64,000 nucleotides of DNA from Apium graveolens. Lineage: Eukaryota > Streptophyta > Magnoliopsida > Apiales > Apiaceae. Location of the stretch: positions 1 to 64,000 of the forward strand of contig NW_027418181.1 in assembly GCF_009905375.1 (NCBI RefSeq). Direction: 5' to 3'. How positions within the stretch are numbered: position 1 is the stretch's first letter; the number at the start of each line of letters is the position of its first letter. This document shows positions 29,924 through 41,300 of this stretch, in pieces. The position numbers and the translations under genes were made by a program. A model generated the notes under the pieces. The model worked only from the letters and a program-made list of their open reading frames with translations, was not told where the DNA came from and searched no databases.

Positions 29924-32900
29924 TTATATGGAACACATATCTAATTCATGATGCATTACACATAAACGATCTTCAACTAAAGGCTTAGTGAAGATATCTG
30001 CACGCTATTTCTCAGTAGATATATAAATAAGCTCAATATTACCTTTAGAAACATTATCTCGTAAAAAATTGATGAACATCAATATGCTTAGTACGAGAAT
30101 GCATGACAGGATTTTTAGAGATATTAATTGCATAGGTATTATCACAATAAATAGGAATATTTGAATAAAAAATACCAAAATCCTGCAAAGTTTGTTACAT
30201 CCATAAAATTTGAGCACAGCAACTTCCAGCTGCAATGTACTCTCCTTCAGCAGTAGAAAGAGCTACATAAGTTTGCTTTTTGCTATGCCATGCAACCAAA
30301 CAATCTCCTAAAAATTCACAAGCACCACTTGTGCTTTTTCTATCAACCTGTGACCCTGCATAGTCAGCATCTGAAAAACCGATTAAGTCAAAGGAAGAGG
30401 AGCTTGGATAAAACAATCCCAAGTCACTCGTACCTTTCAAATATTTAAAAATACGTTTAACGAAATTCAAATGAGATTCTTTAGGTTGAGATTGAAAACA
30501 AGCACACAAGCATACACTATACATAATGTCAGGTCGTGAGGCAGTTAAATATAACAATGAACCAATCATACCTCGAAATTTAGTGGCATCTATAGGTGTA
30601 CCTTGTTCATCCTTTGTAAGCTTAACTGAGGTACTCATTGGAGTCGATTTAGGTGTGACATGTTCAAGTGCAAACCTTTTGAGTAGATCCTTAACATATT
30701 TGCTTTGGTGAATAAAGATTCCTGCATTAGACTCATTACTTTGCAAACCTAGAAAGTACTGCAATTCACCCATCAAACTCATATCAAATTCCTTATGCAT
30801 GCAGTCAGAAAACCACTTACACAAAGATTCATTAGGAGATCCAAATACTATATCATCTACATAAACTTAAACTAAAAGAAAGTTATCATGTTTATGAAAT
30901 ATAAAGAGAGTTGGATTGAGTGTACCACAAGTAAAACCATTATTTACAAGGAACTGACTGAGACGCTCATACCAACGAGGGGACTGTCTCAATCCATAAA
31001 CAGATTTCTTGAGCCTGTAAACATAGTTAGGGTACTTTTCATGAATAAAACCTGGAGGCTGCTTTACGTACACTTCTTCCTTGAGATAGCCATTTAGGAA
31101 AAGCGCTCTTGATGTCCATTTGGTAGAGCTTGAACTTCTTGTGAGCTGCAAAAGCCATTAAAATTTGAATAGCTTCTAATTGAGCTACTGGAGCATACGT
31201 CTCATCGTAATCAATTCCTTCCTGTTGGTTGTATCCCTGAGCAACCAAACGAGCTTTGTTTCGAATAATGTTACCATCTTCATCCTTCTTATTCTTGAAA
31301 ACCCAACGAGTACCAATGATCTTGGCATCCTGAGGAGGTGGGACGAGTTCCCAAACGTTACAACGCTCGAACTGATTAAGTTCTTCCTGCATGGCAACTG
31401 ACCAGTGCTCATCTGCAACCGCTTCTTGAGCATTCTTGGGTTCGAACTCAGCAACAAAAGCACAGAATGCACATAAATTATGAAGTCTGCTTCACGTAGA
31501 GATTTCTTGATCCAAATCCTTAAGAAGATTATCTGGTGGATAATTCTTCACAGTTCTAGATGACTTATGAAGACAAATATTACTCATCTCTTCTTCATTA
31601 GAGTTGTCATCCTGAAACTGAATAGGAGTTGTTTCATTTGAATGAGACGGTCTTATTTCTGCTTGAGAAGATTTACCCGAAGGAGTAGTAGAGAACACAT
31701 TTGAGACACTATCAGGAGTCTTTGGAGAGCTAGAAGATTTATCTGAAGCTTGAGTAGATCCTGAAGAATTATCAGAAGATTGCGATGGACCTGGAGAGTC
31801 TTGACTGCTTGATTTGTCAGAATGAGACTGACTCTTTTCAGAATGAGACTGTCTCATTTGGGAAAGAGACGATAAATCCGCAGTGTCTTCGTCAATTTGA
31901 GATATATTTCTCGAGGATCCATTGAAAGCAATATTGATGGATTCTTCTACTTTATTTTTAACAGAATTATAAACACGATAAGCTTTGCTTGTTGTAGAAT
32001 ATCCCAAGAAGATTCCTTCCGTAGATTTTGCATCGAACTTCCCTCGATTATTTTGAGTATCTAAAATAAAACACTTGGAACCAAATACTCGAATATAACT
32101 GATGTTAGGAGTCTTTTTCTTAAGCAATTCATAGGGAGTTTTAAGCAAAATAGGACGGATAAATACTCTATTTAAAATATAACATGAAATGTGTACCGCT
32201 TCAGCCCAAAATTTTCTTGGAAGCTTACTCACATGTAGAAGAGTCCTAGTAGTTTCCTGTAGAGCCCTGTTCTTACGTTCCACTACTCCGTTCTGTTGGG
32301 AGTACGAGGAGCTGAGAATTCATGAGTAATTCCTCTCAATTTGCAGAAGGTCATGAAATCTTTCTCGAATTCAACTCCATGGTCACTACAGATAGTCTTG
32401 AGCTTATATGAATACTTAGTTTCAAGGTTAGTAATAAGATCTTTAAACTCAACGAAAGCTTCATCTTTAGTGCGTAAAAATAATACCCATGTAAAACGTG
32501 GGTAATCATTAACTATGACAAATGCATAATTTTTACCTCCAAGACTTACGTACCTTTCAGGACCAAAAAGATCTAGGTGAAGAAGCTGTAAATGATCAGT
32601 TGTTGACACATGATTCTTAGTAATAAAAGAGGTTTTCACCTGTTTTCCTAGCTGACATGCCAAGCAAGGTTCAACCTTCTTGTATTTCAGCTTAGGCAGA
32701 CCTCGTACCAGATCATGAGAAGATATCTTCCGAAGGAGATCCATGTGAACATGAACTAGACGTCGATGCCAAAGATTCTGCTGATCTTAAACAGTAGCAA
32801 GACAGATTTCCTCCTGCTGTTCATCAAAATCTAACATGAAAATATTCCCTTTTCTTTTGGCAACTAAAGCAAACTCATTAGATTGAGTACTAATATAACA

Positions 32901-33185
32901 TACATCTTTATCAAACTTAACTTTATGATCAGCATCGGTAAGTTGACTTACACTAATAAGATTGTATTTCAAACCATCTACTAAACGAACGTTAGAGATA
33001 GCAAACCTATCATTACCAATGGTGCCTTTTCCAATGATTCGGACGGTGTTATAATCTCCAAGAGTAACTAAACCACCTTCCTTGGCAACTAGAGATAAAA
33101 ACTTGGATTTATCACTGGTCATATGACGTGAACAACCACTGTCGATGATCCATTTATTTCGCGGAATATGGACCTTCAAACAGAC
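29924..33185 (-). pseudogene. pol: pol of element D (multiply broken)
   Basis: Contains protease DSGCS (about 33140), the pre-integrase finger (CLACQLGKQ), integrase D in LDLFGP (near 32560), then RT and RNase H up to TAA 29924-29926. Breaks: TAA at 32787-32789, a 1-nt loss near 32283-32310 (at the NGVVERK site), TGA at 31492-31494, a 1-nt gain near 31090-31100, TAA at 30867-30869 two codons before YVDD, TAA at 30195-30197 and TAG at 30005-30007. Most stops look like Gln or Arg codons changed by C-to-T. The integrase-RT linker holds GAATGAGAC copies at 31640, 31820 and 31841. Confidence 0.88.
31640..31859 (-). repeat. GAATGAGAC motif copies in integrase-RT linker (element D)
   Basis: GAATGAGAC starts at 31640, 31820 and 31841. 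Its inverted partner GTCTCATTT lies at 31851, giving the palindromic core GAGACTGTCTC. They read Gln-Ser-His-Ser repeats on the coding strand. The position parallels the arrays in A, B and C. Confidence 0.65.
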
Positions 33186-33214
33186 CTGCAAAAATTGCTT
33201 TATCTTTTAGGTAC
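33186..33214 (-). other. 29-nt GT...AG gag/pol junction (element D)
   Basis: GTACC after a Trp codon, then an in-frame TAA, then TTTTTGCAG before the protease region. Exact removal restores the gag-pol frame although the length (29 nt, phase 2) differs from A, B and C. Confidence 0.55.
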
Positions 33215-34525
33215 CCACATAACCTTGGGTCCTTGTTGGTTAGTATCACAGATTTTATATAAATGACTATCTGATTTCTTAATCCACATCTGAACAACAT
33301 TAACATATACATTAGCAGATTTAGATCTAACAGATGATCTATAAAATATGTTAGAAGAGTGGCCCTTGATACCACATAATCTAGATCCAGAAGTGGTGTG
33401 GCCAGATTTGCCACAATCTCGACATTTTTCATAAGGCATCTTGTACTTCATTGGAGCTCGCTTGTAACCACCTTGAAATGCACGTTTCTTGATTGATTCG
33501 CACCCTAATCCTCCTTTATCAAGAGAAGATTTTTGTTCAGCAAGTAAAGCATTCAAAGTTCCTTCACCATAAAAATATTTTGCTAAATCTTTTTCATGCT
33601 GTGCCACTTTTTGCTTTAGTTCAGGAACCAAAGTGTCAGGAGCACTATCTCTTTTGTCATCTTCTAGAATATCTGAGGCCGTCTCTTTCTTCAATACTTC
33701 CAGACATACATCCTTCATCTCAATCTCATTTTTGAGATATTGATTTTCCTCAGAAAGTTTATAAACCTTTTCAAGCAAAGATCTGTTTTCAGCAGCCAAG
33801 GCTTCATCCTTCATAGGATCATCCATTTCACTAAGAACTTCACTTAATGCTTGTTTTAAATTAGCATTCTTTTCTTTTAGCTTCTTAACCTGGGCCTGTA
33901 AATTTAACATGAATAAAGATACATTTGAATTGTATTTTATATTCTGTACCTCATCGTTGTCACTGGAGCTGTCCTCGAGTCCTGCAAAGCATAGTTGAGC
34001 AACTTCATCGTCTGAATCGATCTCAACTCAGACTCATCATCACTCCAAGTGATTAATGCCTTCTTTTTGTTCCTCAGCTTGTAGCAGTCCTTTTTGAAAT
34101 GTCCTTTCTTTCCACATTCATAACATGTATCCTTGCTTTGATTTGCTTTATTCTTCTTGTTTTAGTTAGATTTGGAGTCCTTCTTTGGAAACTATGACTT
34201 CACAGGTCGTTTAAAAAGAAATTTATGAAACTTCTTGGTTAGAAGAGCAATTTCTTCATCAGAATCATCAGCTTCGGCATTGAGTGCAAGAGTCTTTTTA
34301 CGAGGAACTTCATCTTCTTCATCATATATGCGTAGCTGATTTTTGAATTCTTCCAATTCACTGAGGAGTGTTAAAGTGTCCATAGTCGAAAGAAGTGTTG
34401 AATCCTGTAGAATGGTAACTTTTAGAGCAAACTTCTTTGGCATTGCCCTGAGGATTTTCCTATTGATTTCAGATTGAGGAATAATCCTTTCCAATAGTGA
34501 GATAGAGTTCATAAGTGTCAGGAAT
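33215..34525 (-). pseudogene. gag: gag of element D (5' truncated, broken)
   Basis: Visible parts are an N-terminal segment at 34192-34512 (Gag helical region), a zinc knuckle CYECGKKGHFKKDC near 34085-34130, a coiled coil at 33700-33900 and a second CCHC-like knuckle CRDCGKSGHTTSGSRLC near 33370-33425. Stops and shifts lie at about 34165 (TAA) and 33911-34060. The 5' end is cut at 34525 by element F. Confidence 0.8.
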
Positions 34526-35225
34526 TGTAACGTCTCTGAAAATTATGTCTGTATTATATCATAATGATAATAAATTATGTGTGTTAATATGTCATTTATG
34601 TGTAATTAACTGTCAAACCCTAATTGTTATGTGTTACGTGCATTCTGTGTCATCCCGGTATTTTTAAGATATTTTTCAGATACTTTATTTTGCATTTATA
34701 ACTTTCATATCACAAGTTATACGACCCGAATCATGATTTTAAAGCAGATATTTCAAATAAAATAATGGGTCTTATTTTTTCATCAAACGACTTTTACCAT
34801 CGCGTTATTCTGAACATCTAGGTATTTTATAAATTTTCTCGTTTCACGAAATTGACTTTTCCGGGCTACATTGGGTGTTCAAAACCCCACAAAAATCACA
34901 TTTTTATTTTTATAAAATCATAGGACTTTCATTTATACCATTTCTTTGTATTTTTGCATTATTCACAATTTTTGGAAAATTTTTGGCATATATATTGTAT
35001 ATGTAAAATATTTATAAATTAAATTTTAATACTCAATGATTATAAAATTTAGGGTTTATTAATTTTAAAAGATGTAGAATTAGGGCCTTAATTTTAATTA
35101 GGAGTATTAATTTTACTACTATAAATAGCCTAATTTTTATTTAATTAATTATAATTAATCATTAAAAATCAGCAAAATTCTGAAAATTCTCTGAAATCGG
35201 GCCCGGAAGAATAGGGCTGGGTCAG
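34526..35225 (+). mobile_element. Element F: partial gypsy-like LTR inserted in D gag
   Basis: Begins TGTAACGTCTCTG right after D gag, preceded by GGAAT as a possible target duplication. About 700 bp of AT-rich sequence without ORFs is then cut by element C's LTR. The TGTAAC start and base composition suggest a gypsy LTR. The rest, if present, is beyond the window on the far side of element C. Confidence 0.5.
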
Positions 35226-36240
35226 TGTTGTGATGATTTCATGAACAAAACACCTTGGTAGATTTTACTTAGTGAAATTATGTAGCACTCGACGGATAGG
35301 ATTTATAGTCCCGACGAATGACTCATTATAGTCCCGACGGATGATGAGTTATTATCCATCGAGTGAGTAGCTTATGTAACAATAAGTCTGTAGCACATTT
35401 CTGCATACACCATTGTATAGATTTTGTAAGCAGTATTCAAGTCATGTTGACTTTAACTAGATATGCAGAATAGGTTGATTAATTGTACATAGACGATGTC
35501 TTGTAATTCTGCATAAATGAAATGAAGTCAAGTGCCAGATTGCTACCCGACGGATAAACTACAATGAAGTCGACGGATGATCAACTAGACAACCCGACGG
35601 ATGATCATGAACCCGACGGATAAAGAATTCAAATATCCGTTGACAGTGACAACACAGTCACATACGTCGAGTGGATGCAAATGGAATGTGGTAGTCTATT
35701 GAACTGGGTTTTCGAGAACAAAGAAGCATTGCCATTTCCATGCTATTATGAAGATATTCAAAGATACTGGAATAGAGTAATGAAGTAGCATTGTAATAGA
35801 CTGGATAGTTTTTATTTTATTATCCTGTCTCATTACTTTCTAATCTTGGTGGTATATAAACCAAGAAGTAGCAACTAAGGAACTATCGATCTAAGCAACA
35901 AAGCAGAGAAACATTTGTAAGCAGAATTCTTAGCATTTCTCTGTACTCTTAGTTGTTCAATTGTTGTAAGCAGCTGTGAGCATTTTGCACACAGGGTTCT
36001 CTCGATATATAATATATATCTCTGGTGGAATCATTTAAATCCACCAGAAAGTTTTTAAAGACTCTTGTTTTTAATTACTTGTGATTTGATTCATTTAAGT
36101 AACTATTCCGCATTGTGCTAATCAATTCACACTTATATATATATATTCGAGTTAGAACATTTTTATTTCAAGAAAAAAGTTTCAAGAATTCTATTCAACC
36201 CCCCTTCTGTAATTCTTGTCATATTGTTAAGGGACTAACA
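35226..36240 (+). repeat. 5' LTR of element C (about 1015 bp)
   Basis: Starts TGTTGTGATG and ends GGGACTAACA directly before the primer-binding site. Motif copies: 35289, 35334, 35547, 35570, 35594 and 35613 (T/CCGACGGAT), with variants 35311 and 35354 and one A-type ATCCGTTGA at 35635. The left border is set by comparison with A's LTR. Confidence 0.85.
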
Positions 36241-36242
36241 AT

Positions 36243-36254
36243 TGGTATCAGAGC
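36243..36254 (+). other. Primer-binding site of element C
   Basis: TGGTATCAGAGC two bases after the LTR; complementary to initiator methionine tRNA, the usual copia primer. Confidence 0.93.
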
Positions 36255-36299
36255 GAGCTCTTAACTTAAAGAGTTTAAAGATCAAAACAATACAACAAG

Positions 36300-37482
36300 A
36301 TAAACAAGAAGGATGTTGGAGTCAAGATCCCTTTTCTGGATAAAGATAATTACCATCATTAGAAGGTAAAGATGCATCTTCATTTGCTTTCTCAAGATGA
36401 GGCCTATGTTGGCTGCATAGAAAGAGGCCCTCATGTTCCAATGAGTGCTGCAACAGGAAACGAGCCATCAGTCCCCAAGCCAAGGCATGAATGGTCTGAT
36501 CCTGACATTGAACAAGTCAGGAAGGATAAAAAGGCTATGAACATCCTGTTTAATGGAGCTGATGGAGACATGTTTGATAACATTATCAACTGCAAAACTG
36601 CCAAGGATGTTTGGGATACAATACAGATCATCTGTGATGGCACTGAGCAAGTTAGAGAAAACAAGATGCAGCTCTTGATTCAACAATATGAGCATTTTTA
36701 TAATGAAGAAAGTGAGTCTCTCACTGACATTTTTAGTAGGTTTCAAAAACTACTTAATGCTCTAAAGTTGCATGGAAGGATCTATCAGACAAAAGACTCT
36801 AATATGAAATTCCTTAGATCTCTTCCAAAGGAATGGAAACCAATGACAGTCTCATTAAGAAACTCACAAGATTATAAGGAGTTTACTTTGGAGAGACTGT
36901 ATGGAATCCTGAAAACTTATGAGCTTGAAATAGAGCAAGATGAGAGGACGGAGAGAGGAAAGAAGAAAGGAGGATCCATTGCACTAGTTGCTGAGTTGGA
37001 GAAAGAGAAGGAGATGAAGATGGAAGCTGTTGAATCAACTTTCAGGGTATGTGAGAACAAGAGCAATGGGCTTGCAGTAGAAAGTGAAGATTCTTTGAGT
37101 CAAGATGACATGGAGGACATTGATGAACACCTAGCATTTCTTTCCAGAAGATTTTCCAAGCTCAAGTTCAAAAAGAACTTTGGAGCAGCCAAGCCAAATA
37201 GAAACATGGTGGATAAATCAAAATTCAATGTTTCAAATGTGTCTTGGTAGGGCATTTTGCCAGTGATTATAGGAAGTCAGATTCCAGTAAGAAAAAGTTT
37301 GAGCCTGTGGATTATAAGCAAAAATACTTTGAACTGCTCAAACAAAAGGAAAGGGATTTCATAACACAAGAAAATGACTGGGCAGCAGATGGTCTGGATG
37401 AAGATGAAGATGTCAGCTATGTCAATCTAGCCCTAATGGCCAAGTTTGATGAAACAGAAACTAGTTCTTCAAGTAATCAGGT
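36300..37482 (+). pseudogene. gag: gag of element C, 5' part
   Basis: Gag N-terminal region (MHLHLLSQDEAYVG from 36372; helical domain to about 36960). No clean start codon is left near 36290-36310, and a TAG at about 36359-36361 replaces the Trp of an NYHHW-like block. A 1-nt loss near 37228 and loss of a Cys (Tyr instead) destroy the first zinc knuckle. Interrupted at 37482 by element B; the frame resumes at 50730. Confidence 0.85.
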
Positions 37483-38099
37483 TGTTAGGTCACACACACA
37501 CACTGTAGAGGGGGTGAATACAGTGTATAGTACACTCAAATCAAACTTTAAGAACTTAAGTAACAGAAAACAAACTTTATTAAAACAATAAACTCTGTTA
37601 CAGTATGGAACTGTTACCTCTCAGTGATGAACAAATATCACGAGAGCTGCTAGGGTTACAATGAATAATCTTCTCTAATAATGATAACACTTATAGTGTA
37701 AACCCTATGTCTGTGTTTATATACTACACAGTTACAAGATAATCGCTAATTGATATGGAATATAATTCTGCTTCCTAAAATATATCATTCAGATATCTTT
37801 TCTTCCAAGTATTCCATTCTTTACGGAATTCCTTCTTCATGCATATCTCTTCTTATGTTTATCTTGATCTTCTTTCCTTTAATCAGCTACTGTCCTTATC
37901 TGATTGTCCTTCAGCACTTAAGTTCTGATATCTATCTTCTAATGATTATCTCCTGATAACATAAGTACTGATATCCTTAAGTCCTGACTTCCAGTATAAG
38001 TACTGATCAACAGTTAAGTACTGATTTATCCTGTTCAAGTAAGATCTGAAAGCTAAACATAAAATATATTAGCCATGACATTATCAAATATATCTAACA
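37483..38099 (-). repeat. 3' LTR of element B (617 bp)
   Basis: TGTTAGGT ... CTAACA on the + strand. Motif copies AAGTTCTGAT (37920), AAGTACTGAT (37963, 37998, 38016) and AAGTCCTGAC (37979) lie between the LTR start and the - strand TATA box (TATATAAAC, about 37723-37715), that is in U3. Confidence 0.95.
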
Positions 38100-38307
38100 A
38101 TCTCCCCCAACTTGTAACTTAACATAATATACAAGTTTAACAGATATTTGATGATGTCAAAAACATTAAGTACAAATGCATGAGAATTAGACTAGATAAC
38201 TATAACTTATAGTCCTTAAAGCTTTTACCAATTTCAACTTCTGATAACAACTTCAGTCTGTATAAATATCAGAATTTAAGCAGTTGTAGATCTTCGACTT
38301 GGCTTCA
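38100..38307 (-). other. PPT and 3' leader of element B
   Basis: AGTTGGGGGAGAT (38112-38100 on the - strand) abuts the 3' LTR. The rest is a short AT-rich leader after the third-ORF stop with scattered motif variants. Confidence 0.85.
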
Positions 38308-41300
38308 TCATTTTCTGATCTCTCTGATGTCAGGAGTTGTTCTGAGATAGTTCTTCAACAAACATTTCTCAGCATATCTTAGTTCATCAATCATTCTCCT
38401 TTTAATATCTTTAAGCTCTGCAGTATCTTCACCAGTTTGAAAGATTGCAGCTCTGAGATCATTGATCTTTGCTTTTCTCAACTCCTGATCTAGTCTTATG
38501 ACATAAGCTTTGTCAGACTCCAGATTGAATTCAAGTCTCTTAATACCAAGATATGTTCTGATCTGTGCAGTATTAGGCTTTTTATCAACAATATCACCAT
38601 TGTGATCTCTGTACTTTGGAACATATATGCTGTCAGACTTAACAGAATAAAGCCTTTTCTGTCTCTGAATCTGTTCTTTTAAGTAGTTTGCAGCAGTCTC
38701 TGTTATTCTGTCATCCACTTGAAGTAAGAAAAGTACATGCTCCAATTCTTCAAAATACTTCAATGGAATGGCATTTTGTCTTATATGATAAACCCTACTA
38801 TCTGTCATGAAATACAACATGATGTATTCTTTCAAGTAGGTATGGTAAACCATCTGTACAGATTCCAGTTGATTCAATCTCTCAGGAGTTGCTCCAATAC
38901 CTGGTTCACTCAAGGAAGTTGGATCATTGGTAGTGTTGTGTACTCTTCTTTCATCAGCACTTCCCAATCCAGTTTTATCTCTAGCTTCCTTTCCAGTAAC
39001 TACTCTTGCTTCAAAACCACTTGCAGTAGTCTTTAAAGATTGAGTCTGTTTTGCTTTAGTGAATCCTGGTAAGAGTGTCTTTGATCTATTTTCTGATATC
39101 AAGTTAACTTGAGCTCTGTCAGAGGTTACTTGCTTCTTCTGAATATCAGAACTTACAATTTCTTGACTCTGAACAACTTGAGCCATGTCAGAGGTTGTTT
39201 TAAGAACTTTTCTTGAAGTCAGAGCAAGATCATCCTTTTTATCAGTAATTTCTTCTTCCTCAGGAGGTACATAAACCTTGATAGGTTCACCAACCTTTTC
39301 TTTACCCTTGGATCTTGGATCTATCTGTGGTTGTGATCTAGCCAACGTTGCTTCAGTATGTGTCCTTTCTTTGATCACAATGCCTTTGAGTTTTGGAAGT
39401 GAATTTTTACCAGAAGCTTCAGATTTAGATGTGACTTTCTCTGATTTAAGTCTAGCTTCTTCTTCCTTTAAACTTTCCAAGTCCATTCCTGGATTTTCTT
39501 GAAGAAATAACTGTCTTGACATTTCCTCATCAAGATCTAGAAGTTCATCAGAACTTATCCTTTTACCAGCAGCAGAACTTATTCTTTTCCCAGTATCAGA
39601 ACTTGTCCTGTGACTAGCTTGTCTTGATGTAAACCTTCTACCTTGACTATGACCGCTACCCATTCCAGAGTATCCTTGATCATCATTTCCATCATCCTTT
39701 CCTTGCAGTGTCTTGTTAGTGTTGCATTTGTACTTAATTACCTTCTCCCCCTTTTTGGCATCAACAGGTAGTAAAAGAGAGATAAGTAATTCCACTGAGG
39801 ATTGGATTTCAGTAAGTTGCGATTGCTGAGAAGCTTGATTTGTCAGAATGTCATCAATCTGAGCTTGTTGTTTCTCTTGAGTTTTCTCAATATAAGCAAT
39901 CCTGTCAATGGTAGGTTGAAAGAACTTTTTCTTATCAATTTTCCAAACTTGTTCTTGTTTGATAAAGTTCTCCTGAATCTTGTGTAGCTCTACATGAGTA
40001 GTTGAATGAAGACCTTGTAGATGTTTAATACTCAATGCAGTGACTCTAAGCTGGGTTTTTAAATCATCAGAATTTAACATTTCATCAGCTTTAGTCAAGT
40101 GCTCAGCAAGATGTATTGCAGTTGGAACACATGAAACTGAGTTCCATTCCTTAGTCCACTCCTGACCTGCAGGAGTTTCACTCCAAGGTACTGGTGCAGC
40201 CCTGGTAACAAACTTCTGTACCAGTTCAGACTTAGGAAGAGTCTGTTGAGGAGTATGTCCTGAAGGACCTGCTTCATCAGCATCTACAGATGGAGCAGCA
40301 TCACCAGTATCTCCAGCATTTGCAGCATCAGAACTTAAAGAATCAGTATCTTCTGATAAGACAACAGTGTGAGTAGCAATGGAGGCTTCAGCATCCTCTA
40401 ATTGCTGATCTGATACTAAGTTCTGATCAACAGCCATATCCTGATGCTCACCTAAAGTCTGATAATCAGCATCTTGATGCAGAGAAGGTGTTGTTGATAA
40501 CTCTGGAGTTTGAACAACATCAGTAACAGGTGTTGTGGAAGGATTATTTGCTGTTGGAGCTTCTAAGAGAAATACTTCAGACACAACCAAGTGTTGAACA
40601 TCAATATCAGCACTTGTGCCTGGATCAACAAGAGACACAGATGGTGAGTTAGCCTTGTCAGATACAGCTTCCTGAGATGGAGTTGATGAAGAAGAAGTGA
40701 CTGGAGCAAATTCCTTATCTTGTGAGATCAGAGATTCCTGATCCCCTTCCTTAGCTGCTTCCTCTTCATCATCTAAAACTGGCCATTGTGCCCTCTGTTT
40801 CTTGTACTTCCTTGTTGATTTGGATTCCTTGGGAGTTTCAGGAACTATCATTCGTCTAAGCCTCTTGAGAAGCCTAGAACCCCCAATTTCAGAATCCTTC
40901 TGAGAAATCTCTTTCTCAGCTTCAGAAACAACAGGTTCTCTAGAAGAAACCTGTTCCTCAGAATCAGATTCATCTCTCAATACAATCCTCCTTCTCTTTT
41001 GAGATGTTTGAGGAACATTCTTTGTCCTCTTTGGCTTGGAAGATGAAGGCTTCACAGTAGGTGCTGAAGATGAAGGTTGAGCAGTCTGTGAAGTGGAGAG
41101 ATATGATTTGAGATATGTTCTGAGGGTAGGTTGAGTAGAATGAGAGGTAGGTACTGAGGTTGATGGATTTTGGGTGTTTGGAGTTGGTTGGACATCAGAG
41201 TAAACAGATCTATAAGTATCAGGATCAGCATTTACCAGGATCTGTTTTACAGACTTAGGAATCTGTAATGGTCTAACCACTTTTTTCTTAGTATCAGCAT

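Larger units (their letters stand above)
16480..34525 (-). mobile_element. Element D: old SIRE-type Ty1/copia, interrupted by element E
   Basis: Reading leftwards from 34525: 5'-truncated gag, GT...AG junction, pol, spacer with TATA, third ORF (split by E), PPT and 3' LTR. The 5' part is cut by element F. Pol contains LGLQ and PMSTSVKL wording of SIRE-type elements. At least seven frame breaks make it the most decayed copia here, consistent with being the outermost host of the nest. The left boundary is uncertain because the second LTR is not in the window. Confidence 0.8.
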
